Of a stretch of DNA of 64,000 nt, positions 9,416 to 17,061 are shown one piece after another. The notes below the pieces were generated by a model, which saw only the letters and a list, made by a program, of their open reading frames with translations, searched no databases and was not told where the DNA came from. The position numbers and the translations under genes were made by a program. Within the stretch, counting starts at the first letter, position 1, and each line of letters opens with the position of its first letter. Origin of the DNA: Azospirillum sp. SYSU D00513 (GTDB lineage: Bacteria; Pseudomonadota; Alphaproteobacteria; Azospirillales; Azospirillaceae); assembly GCF_017356015.1 (NCBI RefSeq), contig NZ_JAFIQV010000014.1:1-64000 (forward strand), read 5' to 3'.

Positions 9416-10533
9416 GCCAGGCGAAGGTCAGGGTCCTTGTGGTCGAGGACTCGCCCGTGGTGCAGCAACTGCTGACCCACATCATCCTGGGCGATCCCCG
9501 GCTGGAGATCGCGGCGGTCGCCTCCTCCGGCGAGCAGGCGCTGCGGCTGATCGACCGGGTGAAACCCGACGTCGTGTCGCTCGACATCCGGCTGCCGGGC
9601 ATCGACGGGTTCGAGGTGACCACCCGGATCATGCGGCAGCGGCCGACGCCCATCGTGGTGGTCGCCGCGGACGTGAACGACCTGGACATCCCCATGCGCG
9701 CCCTGCAGGCCGGCGCGCTGGCGGTGGTGGCGAAGCCGGGCAGCATGGCGCGCGCGGATTACGAGACCGTTGCCGGGCATCTGCGCACGCAGCTCTACAG
9801 CATGAGCCAGGTCAAGGTGATCACCCAGCGCGCCGGCCAGCGCCTCGGCGGCCCGCCCCTCCGCGACGCCGCGCGGGCGATCGCGGATTTCCGGCCCGCC
9901 GTGGCGCCGGAGCCGGGGGCAGCCGTCCGCCCGGTAGGGCCGCCGCCCTCCGCGCGCAGCTACCAGGCCCTGGCACTGGTCGCCTCAACCGGCGGGCCGG
10001 CGGCGTTGGTGAAGGTGCTGAACGGGCTGCCGAAGGACTTCCCCCTGCCGATCTTCATCGTCCAGCACATCGGCGCCCCCTTCGTGGCGGGCTTCGCCTC
10101 CTGGCTGGAGTCCGTCTGCCCCTTTCCGGTCGGGCTCGGCCAGCCGCGCGAACAGCCGCGCCGCGGCCGGGTCTATGTCGCCCCGGGCGACCGCCACATG
10201 ACGGTGGACACGGGCGGGATCCGGCTGGTCGAGGGGGAGCTGGTCTGCGGCCAGAAGCCGGCCGGGGAGGTGCTGTTCTCCTCCATGGCGCGCGGCTATG
10301 GCCCCTCATCCATCGGCGTGCTGCTGACCGGCATGGGGGAGGACGGGGCGCGCGGCCTGCTGGAGATGCGGCAGGCCGGCGCCTACACCATCGCCGAGCA
10401 CGCCTCGACGGCGGTGATCCACAGCATGCCCGGCACCGCCGTGCGGCTCGGCGCGGCGCTGGAGGAATTGCCACTGGACAGCATCGCGCCCCGCCTGCTG
10501 GAATTGGTTTCTATGGGAATGGAGCAGCCATGA
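9412..10533 (+). CDS. cheB: CheB-type protein-glutamate methylesterase
   Basis: This 373-residue CheB has an N-terminal receiver (VLVVEDSPVV; acceptor Asp in DVVSLDIRLPGIDGF), a linker of about 40 residues, and a CheB methylesterase domain with the catalytic Ser-His-Asp set visible as VASTGGPAAL, IVQHIGAPF and LLTGMGEDGARGL. It removes methyl groups from receptor glutamates and opposes CheR. The frame continues upstream inside cheA, but the ATG at 9412 overlaps the cheA stop (ATGA) and starts exactly at the receiver. It overlaps the next gene by four bases. Confidence 0.92.
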   Translation: MSQAKVRVLVVEDSPVVQQLLTHIILGDPRLEIAAVASSGEQALRLIDRVKPDVVSLDIRLPGIDGFEVTTRIMRQRPTPIVVVAADVNDLDIPMRALQAGALAVVAKPGSMARADYETVAGHLRTQLYSMSQVKVITQRAGQRLGGPPLRDAARAIADFRPAVAPEPGAAVRPVGPPPSARSYQALALVASTGGPAALVKVLNGLPKDFPLPIFIVQHIGAPFVAGFASWLESVCPFPVGLGQPREQPRRGRVYVAPGDRHMTVDTGGIRLVEGELVCGQKPAGEVLFSSMARGYGPSSIGVLLTGMGEDGARGLLEMRQAGAYTIAEHASTAVIHSMPGTAVRLGAALEELPLDSIAPRLLELVSMGMEQP

Positions 10534-11327
10534 CCGGCCCCAGGGCATTGATCGCCGTCTCGTCGCAGACCCAGGGCCTGCTTCTGAAGCTCCTGCTGGA
10601 AGAGCAGGGGATCGAGGCCGTCTGCGTGGAGCGGATCGACGGCGCGGTGGCGGATCTGTCCCTGCGGTCGGCCGACCTGCTGCTGGTCGAGAGCGGCCTT
10701 GCCGGGCCCGAGGAGATCGCGGAGCTGCGCCGGCGCTGCCCGGCGCCGGTCATCCTGCTAAGCGGGTCCCAGGTCGGGGCCGGGCGCCGGGACGGGGACG
10801 CGCCCGCCATTGATCTGGCCGACCCGCACGCCGTGGTGCGCGAGGCGACGGCCATACTGGCCCAGCGGAACGGGCCGCCGAGTGCGGCCGACATCTTCCG
10901 GCGCGCGCGCATCCTGATCGTGGACGACAGCGCCACCTACCGCGAGTATCTGCGCGCCGAGTTGGAGGAGGAGGGCTGCAACGTCACCGCCGCCCGCAAC
11001 GCGGAGGAGGCGGTGGCCGCGCTGGACGACGGCGGGCTCGACTGCGTCATCCTCGACCTCGTCATGCCGGGCACCAGCGGGACGCAGCTCTGCGAGCGGT
11101 TCGACCGTTTCCGCCGCCGGCGCGGGCTGTTCTTCCAGATCGTCATCCTCACCAGCCAGGACAGCGAGGACAAGCTGATGGCGAGCCTGACGGCGGGGGC
11201 GGACGATTTCGTGGGCAAGGCCCAAGCGATGGAAGTGCTGAAAATCCGGTTGATGGCGCTGCTGAGGCGGAAATACTTCGTCGAGGACCAATTCCTGAGG
11301 CTGTCGCGCGGTCCGGCACCCTCATAG
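10530..11327 (+). CDS. Two-receiver response regulator, first receiver degenerate
   Basis: This 265-residue protein contains two receiver-like halves and no output domain. The first (about residues 4-108) lacks the acidic pair, and the acceptor position reads LLLVESGLAG, with Glu where Asp is expected. The second (about 128-250) is canonical: RILIVDDSATYR, DCVILDLVMPGTSG, VILTSQD and VGKA. It sits where Wsp systems encode the GGDEF regulator WspR and where Che3 systems encode CheY3. It is probably the output, or a phosphate-sink partner, of the hybrid CheA and/or the downstream kinase. It overlaps cheB by ATGA. Confidence 0.85.
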   Translation: MTGPRALIAVSSQTQGLLLKLLLEEQGIEAVCVERIDGAVADLSLRSADLLLVESGLAGPEEIAELRRRCPAPVILLSGSQVGAGRRDGDAPAIDLADPHAVVREATAILAQRNGPPSAADIFRRARILIVDDSATYREYLRAELEEEGCNVTAARNAEEAVAALDDGGLDCVILDLVMPGTSGTQLCERFDRFRRRRGLFFQIVILTSQDSEDKLMASLTAGADDFVGKAQAMEVLKIRLMALLRRKYFVEDQFLRLSRGPAPS

Positions 11328-11447
11328 TGGTTCTACATCGTTCGGTATGTTCCCAATGGATTGGGTCCGGAGCCGCCTCACCAATTTCCGGGCTGCGCGA
11401 ATTCCGGCACCCGATTAAATCATGGCTAGCACTGGTTCTTGCCCACG

Positions 11448-13058
11448 ATGTCCGATACACTTGCCATCCACGATCCAAGGGACTTACGGGTGACGTTTCG
11501 ACCGCACGACGAACAGGCAGTCAGCCCCGTGCGGGAGGAATCCGACTGCATCGGGAACGCGCGCCGGATCTGCGACCTGTGCGCCGTGCCAGCCCTGCTG
11601 GTGACGGGGCTGCCGGACGACGACGCCCTGGTCCACGGCAACGCCGCGCTGGCGGCCCTTCTCGGCCACAGGCCGCTGAGCGGGTCGGGGCCGGCCCATG
11701 CCTATCTCCAGGATGCTTGGCCCTCGGTCGCCGCGGCGCTCCGCCCGCTGTTCGCGCCGGGTGGAGCCGGCCTGTCCGAAGGCGTCCCGCTGGCCGTCGA
11801 ATCCCTGCCCGGCCAGACCGAGCCGCTGCCCATGCGCGCCGTCCCGCTGGTCGAACGCGGGCGGGTGGTCGGCGCGCTCGCCATGGCGGCGACGGACGAC
11901 GTCACCGGCCGCATGGCGAAGGCCATGCGCGCGGAAATCGACCGCACCACCGCCGCGCGCTCGCGCTTCCTGGCCGCGGCCAGCCACGACCTGCGCCAGC
12001 CCTTCCAGGCGATGCGGCTGTTCCTTGATGCGTTGAACGCGCAGATCAAGGAGGAGAAGCCCCGCCGCACGGCGGAGATGCTCGGCAACGCCATGACGGC
12101 GGGCGAGCAGCTCCTCAACGCGCTGCTGGACATTTCCACGCTCGACGCCGGCACGGTGAAGGCGGAGATACGGACCTTCGCTCTGGACGAAATGCTGGGC
12201 CAGCTGGTCGAGGAATTCCGCCCCCAGGTGAAGGAAAAGGGTCTGGAGCTGCGCGTGCATCTCCAGCCGGGCTTCACGACCAGCGACCCGGTCCTGCTCG
12301 GGCGGATCGTGCGCAACCTGATGACCAACGCGATCCGCTACACGCAACGCGGCGGGCTGATGCTGTCCATGCGCCGGCGCGGCAACCGCTGGCGCGTCGA
12401 GGTGTGGGACACCGGCTTCGGCATTCCGGACGAGCAGCAGCAGGCGATCTTCGACGAGTTCCACCAGCTCTCCAACCCCAGCCGCGATCCGACGCGCGGC
12501 CTCGGCCTGGGCCTCGCCATCGTGCGGCGGCTGTCCGAGCTGTTGAACGCCCCGGTGGACATCCGGTCAGAGGTCGGCCGGGGATCCGTCTTCGCGGTGA
12601 CGGTCGAGCGGATCGAGGCCGAGCCGGCGGAGAAGCCGGCGCGGGACGCGCGGGAGTCCTCGCCCGAGGCGGATTCGGCGGTGGCGGACCTCACCGTTCT
12701 CGCCGTGGACGATGATGCGATGGTGCTGTCCGGGCTGGAGCTGATCCTGCAGGGCTGGGGCTGCAAGGTCGTGGCGGTGACCAGCATGCGCGAGGTGTTC
12801 GCGGCACTGGACGGTCTGGACGAGCCCCCGGACGCGATCCTGACCGACCTGCGCCTGACCGGGAACGTGTCGGGCTTCGACGTCATCGACCGGGTGCGGC
12901 GCCTCTACAAGCGCGACATACCCGCCGTCGTGCTGAGCGGCGAGACGGCCCAGGAAACCCTGATCGAAGGCCGCAACCGCGGCTGCGCCTTTCTCCACAA
13001 GCCAATCCACCCCGACGAGCTGAAGCAGGTGCTGGAGCAGGTCTCCCGCAAGGGGTAG
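11448..13058 (+). CDS. Hybrid sensor histidine kinase (CheS3-like position)
   Basis: The 536-residue, probably cytoplasmic protein has a PAS-like N-terminal part (about 35-150), a HisKA domain with the phospho-His at 180 in AAASHDLRQPFQAM, a HATPase (N-box RNLMTNAIRYT; G1 DTGFGIPDE; G2 RGLGLGLAIVRRL), and a C-terminal receiver (about 415-536, acceptor Asp in AILTDLRLTG). A TTG nine bases upstream is an alternative start; neither has a strong ribosome-binding site. In Rhodospirillum centenum a hybrid kinase, CheS3, works with the Che3 cluster in cyst development, and this gene has the same relation to its neighbours, 120 bases downstream of the operon. Functional equivalence is inference. Confidence 0.88.
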   Translation: MSDTLAIHDPRDLRVTFRPHDEQAVSPVREESDCIGNARRICDLCAVPALLVTGLPDDDALVHGNAALAALLGHRPLSGSGPAHAYLQDAWPSVAAALRPLFAPGGAGLSEGVPLAVESLPGQTEPLPMRAVPLVERGRVVGALAMAATDDVTGRMAKAMRAEIDRTTAARSRFLAAASHDLRQPFQAMRLFLDALNAQIKEEKPRRTAEMLGNAMTAGEQLLNALLDISTLDAGTVKAEIRTFALDEMLGQLVEEFRPQVKEKGLELRVHLQPGFTTSDPVLLGRIVRNLMTNAIRYTQRGGLMLSMRRRGNRWRVEVWDTGFGIPDEQQQAIFDEFHQLSNPSRDPTRGLGLGLAIVRRLSELLNAPVDIRSEVGRGSVFAVTVERIEAEPAEKPARDARESSPEADSAVADLTVLAVDDDAMVLSGLELILQGWGCKVVAVTSMREVFAALDGLDEPPDAILTDLRLTGNVSGFDVIDRVRRLYKRDIPAVVLSGETAQETLIEGRNRGCAFLHKPIHPDELKQVLEQVSRKG

Positions 13059-13072
13059 GGGAGTTGCTTGCG

Positions 13073-13276
13073 ATGAACGTGCCGGACCATGCCTTCATCT
13101 TGCGTCCGCTGAGTGCGGAAGACGGTGGCGGCTACCTGATCGAATTTCCGGATTTTCCGGGGTGCATGTCGGATGGGGAAACCGCCGAGGAGGCGCTTCA
13201 AAACGGTTCGGACGCCGTTAGAAGCTGGGTGGCTGCGATGATTGAGGCCGGCCGAGATGTTCCGATGGGGTCCTGA
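13073..13276 (+). CDS. Orphan HicB-like antitoxin domain protein
   Basis: This is a 67-residue single-domain protein with the HicB partial RNase-H-like signature: FILRPLSAEDGGGYLIEFPDFPGCMSDGETAEEAL. HicB normally neutralises the HicA mRNA interferase encoded next to it, but no HicA-like gene is visible on either side, and no C-terminal DNA-binding HTH is present. GGGGTAGGGGAG ends about 10 bases before the ATG; a TTG nine bases earlier would sit directly on this site and is less likely. It begins 14 bases after the kinase stop and may be cotranscribed with it. Confidence 0.72.
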   Translation: MNVPDHAFILRPLSAEDGGGYLIEFPDFPGCMSDGETAEEALQNGSDAVRSWVAAMIEAGRDVPMGS

Positions 13277-13299
13277 AGCATAAAAAAGTAAATGAGACG

Positions 13300-13389
13300 C
13301 CGTCATCCCCGCGAAAGCGGGGATCCAGAAGTTCGCAGAACGGACGCTGTGGAAGAGTTCTGGACCCCCGCTTTCGCGGGGGTGACGGT
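13300..13389. repeat. Paired palindromic repeat (REP/MITE-like)
   Basis: Two copies, in inverted orientation, of an element of about 34 bases (core GTCATCCCCGCGAAAGCGGG, then GATCCAGAA) flank about 20 bases. Each arm is itself a hairpin with a GCGAAAGC core. The same element recurs around 22.5-22.7 kb. The transcript could fold into a long hairpin downstream of the hicB-like gene. Confidence 0.75.
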
Positions 13390-13484
13390 TAGGGGCATGT
13401 TTTTCCAAAAAATACTGCTACGAAATTGTGCAGCCCTTTTGATGTGATCCAAGTTTCGTTGGCGTACTTCGCTACCGCAAACCC

Positions 13485-14651
13485 TCACCCACCCACCGCC
13501 GTCATGTGGTTGTCCCAGCGGAAACCTGCCACCACGTGCGCTGGACCTTCGGTCGGTCCTTGCGGCGCAAGGGTGGCGACCACGCCGAAGCCGTTGGACA
13601 TGAGGTAACCGCCGTCGAGCGGGGCGATGCCGCAGCCGTCGGGCAGGGGGACGGAGCCGAGCCATGCGCCATCAGCGGCGTTCCACAGGCCGATGAGCCC
13701 GCCGCGCGGCGAGCTGGCCGCGATGGTGCCGCCGCCGGCCGCGACGCTGCCGACATAGCCGTCGAAGCGGGCCAGATCCTCCTCCGGCATGGCGAGCGGC
13801 ACCGGGGCGCCGCCGGGGCGGTGGGTCCAGACCAGGGGCTGAAGCTCGCCGTTCGGCCGTTCGTCCTGCACGCCGAAGGCGACGCCGCCGTCCGGCAAAG
13901 GGGCAAGATGGCGGATGCCCAGGTTGTCATGCCCCAAGGGCAGGCGCACCTGTTCGAGCAGGCGCCCGGTCGCGGTCTCCACATAGGTGAGCGAGGCGTC
14001 CACCCGGTCCAGGTTCAGTTTGGCGCGCCCTGTGTCGGGGTGGGTGATGACGCCGCCGTTCGCCACGGCGAGCACCCGTCCGCCGTCGAGCGCGATCAAC
14101 TCGTGCGGGCCGGTGCCGTGGGTCGGCAGGATGCCGACGCGCCGATAGCCGTCCGTCACATCGTAAATCGCGACCGCGCCGGTCTCGTTCGGCACGTCGT
14201 CCTCCGCGACGTAGAGAATGCGGCCGTCGGCGGTGAAGGCGCCATGGCCGGTGAAGCGCCGGTCCTTCGGCACGGCGACAGCCGGGCCGGCGCCGCCGCC
14301 CTCGAGCGAGACGGGAACGAACCAGCGCCCCGGCCGCCGCGCGAAGACCACGGCCTCCGCGCGGGACGGGTTCGGGACGACGGCGTGGGCGCGGCCGGGC
14401 AGGGGCGTTGCGAAGACCAGCTCGCCCGCCCGGTTCAGCCCGGCGACGCCGTAGTTGGCCTCGCCGCCCGCGCTGCCGCCCGTCCCGTAGGCGCTGAGCA
14501 GCAGCGGTTCCGCGCCGGCCCGCGCCAGCACCGGAACGGCCATGCTTGCTAGCAGCCCGCCGCCGAAACCGGCGAGCAGCCGGCGCCGTCCAATCTTCAG
14601 GGGGCCGATCCTCAGGGGGCCAATCTGCAGGGGATCATCCGGCAAGGTCAT
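13485..14651 (-). CDS. DUF1513 family protein, Tat-exported, last gene of the iron operon
   Basis: This 388-residue protein has a twin-arginine signal (GRRRLLAGFGGGLLASMAVPVLARA, about residues 22-46), preceded by an odd repeated IGPLRIGPLKIG tract. The mature part looks like a beta-propeller-like repeat protein with DUF1513 features (GHGAFTADGRILYVAEDD; GTGPHELIALDGGRVLAVANGG). The molecular function of DUF1513 is not established; it recurs at the end of imelysin/di-haem oxidoreductase operons linked to iron. Its start overlaps the upstream imelysin stop by one base, so translational coupling is likely. Confidence 0.82.
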   Translation of the reverse strand: MTLPDDPLQIGPLRIGPLKIGRRRLLAGFGGGLLASMAVPVLARAGAEPLLLSAYGTGGSAGGEANYGVAGLNRAGELVFATPLPGRAHAVVPNPSRAEAVVFARRPGRWFVPVSLEGGGAGPAVAVPKDRRFTGHGAFTADGRILYVAEDDVPNETGAVAIYDVTDGYRRVGILPTHGTGPHELIALDGGRVLAVANGGVITHPDTGRAKLNLDRVDASLTYVETATGRLLEQVRLPLGHDNLGIRHLAPLPDGGVAFGVQDERPNGELQPLVWTHRPGGAPVPLAMPEEDLARFDGYVGSVAAGGGTIAASSPRGGLIGLWNAADGAWLGSVPLPDGCGIAPLDGGYLMSNGFGVVATLAPQGPTEGPAHVVAGFRWDNHMTAVGG

Positions 14652-15763
14652 CAGTCGCCGTCCAGTTCGTTGAAGCCCAGCGTGATGCCGAGCAAGGGCG
14701 GAAGGGTCTGGTTGATGTGGGATTGGGCCTTCTTGGCCGCGCGCAGCAGCGCCTCGGCGGAGGGGCGGGCCTGCGGATCCGCCGCCGCCGGGCCGAGCGG
14801 CATGGGCACCGCCGCCGCTGCGGCCTGTGCTTCGTCGAAGGCGGCCAGCGTCACCGAGGCCGCCCTGGTCCCTTCCGCCGTCGCGGGCAGGAGGGTCAGC
14901 ATGCCGGGTCCGCCATTCTCCCCGGCCAGGAAGCCGCGCATGGCCGCGAGGTTCAGGGCGATGTTGCGGAGCCCGCGGCCGGCGCGCGGCGATTCGGCCA
15001 GCGCCGGCTTCGCGTCCTCCAGCGACTGGCCGAGCGGGGCCAGCAGCTTCTGGTCCACCACGACCTGGATCATGGTCAGGACGGAACGGTAGAGGTTGTT
15101 CGCGGACTCCCGCGCGTCGGCGCCGACCGCCGTCGCCTCTCCGGCCGCGAGCTTCGGGCCGAGTTCGGCCCAGCCGTCGCGGACCTCCGCCGTCAGTGCT
15201 GCAAAGTTGCGGGCGATGGACGTGCCGAGCGCGCAGCGGTACCGCCCGGCCTCATCGCCGGTGAAGGACTCCGGCGTCGGGGACTTGTCGTGGAGCAGGA
15301 TCTCGATGGCGGTGAGACCCTGGACGGCCGCGCTCTGCTTGGCGAGGGCACCTGGCTCCAGCGCCTTCGGATCCTTCGCGGAGAGGAACTGGCCGAGCTG
15401 CCGGCCCACGATCCCGCGCCGCTCCGGCCAGAAGGCCAGCCGGTCGGAGCGGCCCTCCAGCAGGATCGGCCCGGGCCGCAGGTGCTGCGCGCCCGCCCAG
15501 CCGTCCATCGCCGCGTCATAGCCCCCACGGACGGAGTCCAGCCCAGCCGCGTCGGGTGCCGCGCAGAAGCGCTCGAACCGCGCCGCAAGCTCGGCCCCGG
15601 CGCTCGCCAGGGCGCTCACGCGGGGCTGCACATGGGTGCGGACCAGCCCGTCGAGGAAGGCCTTGTCCCCCGCCTCGCTCCGCTCGGCGAGCGCCGGGCC
15701 GCTGGGAAGAAGGAGGCCCAGGACCGCCGCCGAGAGGAGCGGGAGCATCGTTCTGCGTCGCAT
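14651..15763 (-). CDS. Imelysin/EfeO-like (peptidase M75 family) periplasmic protein, second copy
   Basis: This 370-residue imelysin-family protein has a signal peptide (MRRRTMLPLLSAAVLGLLLPSGPALA). The family includes EfeO and IrpA-like periplasmic proteins involved in iron or haem handling. The usual GxHxxE motif is altered: the corresponding segment reads GLTAIEILLHD, with Thr at the His position, unlike the intact GYHAIE of the first copy in this operon. An ATG five codons upstream (15778) is an alternative start; neither has an ideally spaced ribosome-binding site. It follows the di-haem oxidoreductase by 34 bases. Confidence 0.82.
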   Translation of the reverse strand: MRRRTMLPLLSAAVLGLLLPSGPALAERSEAGDKAFLDGLVRTHVQPRVSALASAGAELAARFERFCAAPDAAGLDSVRGGYDAAMDGWAGAQHLRPGPILLEGRSDRLAFWPERRGIVGRQLGQFLSAKDPKALEPGALAKQSAAVQGLTAIEILLHDKSPTPESFTGDEAGRYRCALGTSIARNFAALTAEVRDGWAELGPKLAAGEATAVGADARESANNLYRSVLTMIQVVVDQKLLAPLGQSLEDAKPALAESPRAGRGLRNIALNLAAMRGFLAGENGGPGMLTLLPATAEGTRAASVTLAAFDEAQAAAAAVPMPLGPAAADPQARPSAEALLRAAKKAQSHINQTLPPLLGITLGFNELDGD

Positions 15764-15797
15764 CGAAACCACTTTCATCTCCAGGCCCGCACTCACG

Positions 15798-17048
15798 TCA
15801 GCGGGACAGAACATATCGGACAAGTCGCTGCCGGTCGGAAAGCGGAAGCTCCATGAAGCGCCCGCGCGCGCCATCGGCCTCGCCGCCGTGCCAGAGGATG
15901 GCTTCCTCCACGCTGCGCGCCCGGCCGTCATGGAGCAGGGCGAGGTTGCCGTTCGTGCCTGTTGCGTCCGCAGCCCGGCCGGCCGCAAGGGCCCAGAGCG
16001 GGGCTGTCCGCCATTCGCGGCCGCTTGCCTCTGCCGCCGGAACGGCGTCGGCGAGGCCGTCGCCCATGTCGTGCAGCAGCAGGTCGGTGAAGGCGGCGAC
16101 GGCCTCTCCGCCGGCCGGGAAGGACGGCCGGTGGCAGGCGGCGCAGCCCGTCGCGGCGAAGAGGACCGCGCCTTCCGGGTCGTCCGGGGCGTCGCCGCCC
16201 GCCGGTGGCAGCCGGCGCAGGAACCCGTCCAGCAGCGCCAGGATGGTGGTGGGGATCTCCACCCCCTCGAACTGGGGCGAGTCGCCGTGCTTGGCCTCGC
16301 GGCAGGCCACCTGCGCCGGGGTGCAGTCGCCCCAATGGTCGGGGAAAAGCGGGGTGGACAGTCCGATGTCGAGGCTGAAGGCCTCGGCGTTCTGGCGGGT
16401 CAGGGTGGGGTGGGCGGCCTTCCAGCCGAAGCGCCCGACGGCGCCGCCGACGCGGTTGGCCCGGCCGGACACGCCGTCGCCGTCCCGGTCGTCCGGGTCC
16501 TCCAGCGCCAGTATGTCGGCCTCGGCCACCCTCTCCAGAAGGCCGAGGCCACGGACGGCCGGCGCCAACCTGGCGGACAGGGACGTGCCGCCGGCCAGGG
16601 CGCCGTAGCCGAGGTCGGCCGTGCCGTAGTCCGGGCGGGACAGGACGGCGCTGCTGCCGTCGGGATAGGCGACCTTTTCGTCCTTCCACGCGACCGTGAC
16701 GCGCCCCTCGGCGGGGATGCCGGGTGTCGCGAGCGTGTGGAACTGGCGCCCGTAGACCGGGTCTTCGTTCAGCCGCAGCACGAAGCCGACGCCGCGATCC
16801 TCCGCATCGCCTGGCGTGGGAGGGCGTCCCCGGCCGCCGGGCAGCCCGCCGGAGGCGGGGTGGCAGGTCGCGCAGGAGCGCGCCGTGTAGAGCGGTCCCA
16901 GCCCGTCGGTCGCCTGGGTGGAGGCCGGGGCGGTGACCCACAGCCGCTCGAACATCGCCCGGCCGATGCGGTCGTCGAGGCTTCCGGCGGCGGCGGCGCC
17001 CGTCAGGAGGGTGAGGGCCGCGACGGCCGGCAGGAGGGATGGCCGCAT
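15798..17048 (-). CDS. Di-haem oxidoreductase (DHOR/DUF1111 family), c-type cytochrome
   Basis: This 416-residue periplasmic protein has a signal peptide (MRPSLLPAVAALTLLTGAAAAG) and two CxxCH haem-c sites: CATCH at residues 59-63 and CAACH near residue 300. Size, haem spacing and segments such as DGVSGRANRV match the DUF1111/DHOR family, which is related to MauG/cytochrome c peroxidases. In imelysin operons this protein is thought to do redox chemistry during iron uptake. Tightly spaced genes lie on both sides: 13 bases to the multicopper oxidase and 34 to the second imelysin. Confidence 0.87.
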   Translation of the reverse strand: MRPSLLPAVAALTLLTGAAAAGSLDDRIGRAMFERLWVTAPASTQATDGLGPLYTARSCATCHPASGGLPGGRGRPPTPGDAEDRGVGFVLRLNEDPVYGRQFHTLATPGIPAEGRVTVAWKDEKVAYPDGSSAVLSRPDYGTADLGYGALAGGTSLSARLAPAVRGLGLLERVAEADILALEDPDDRDGDGVSGRANRVGGAVGRFGWKAAHPTLTRQNAEAFSLDIGLSTPLFPDHWGDCTPAQVACREAKHGDSPQFEGVEIPTTILALLDGFLRRLPPAGGDAPDDPEGAVLFAATGCAACHRPSFPAGGEAVAAFTDLLLHDMGDGLADAVPAAEASGREWRTAPLWALAAGRAADATGTNGNLALLHDGRARSVEEAILWHGGEADGARGRFMELPLSDRQRLVRYVLSR

Positions 17049-17061
17049 GGCGGGGCCGTTC

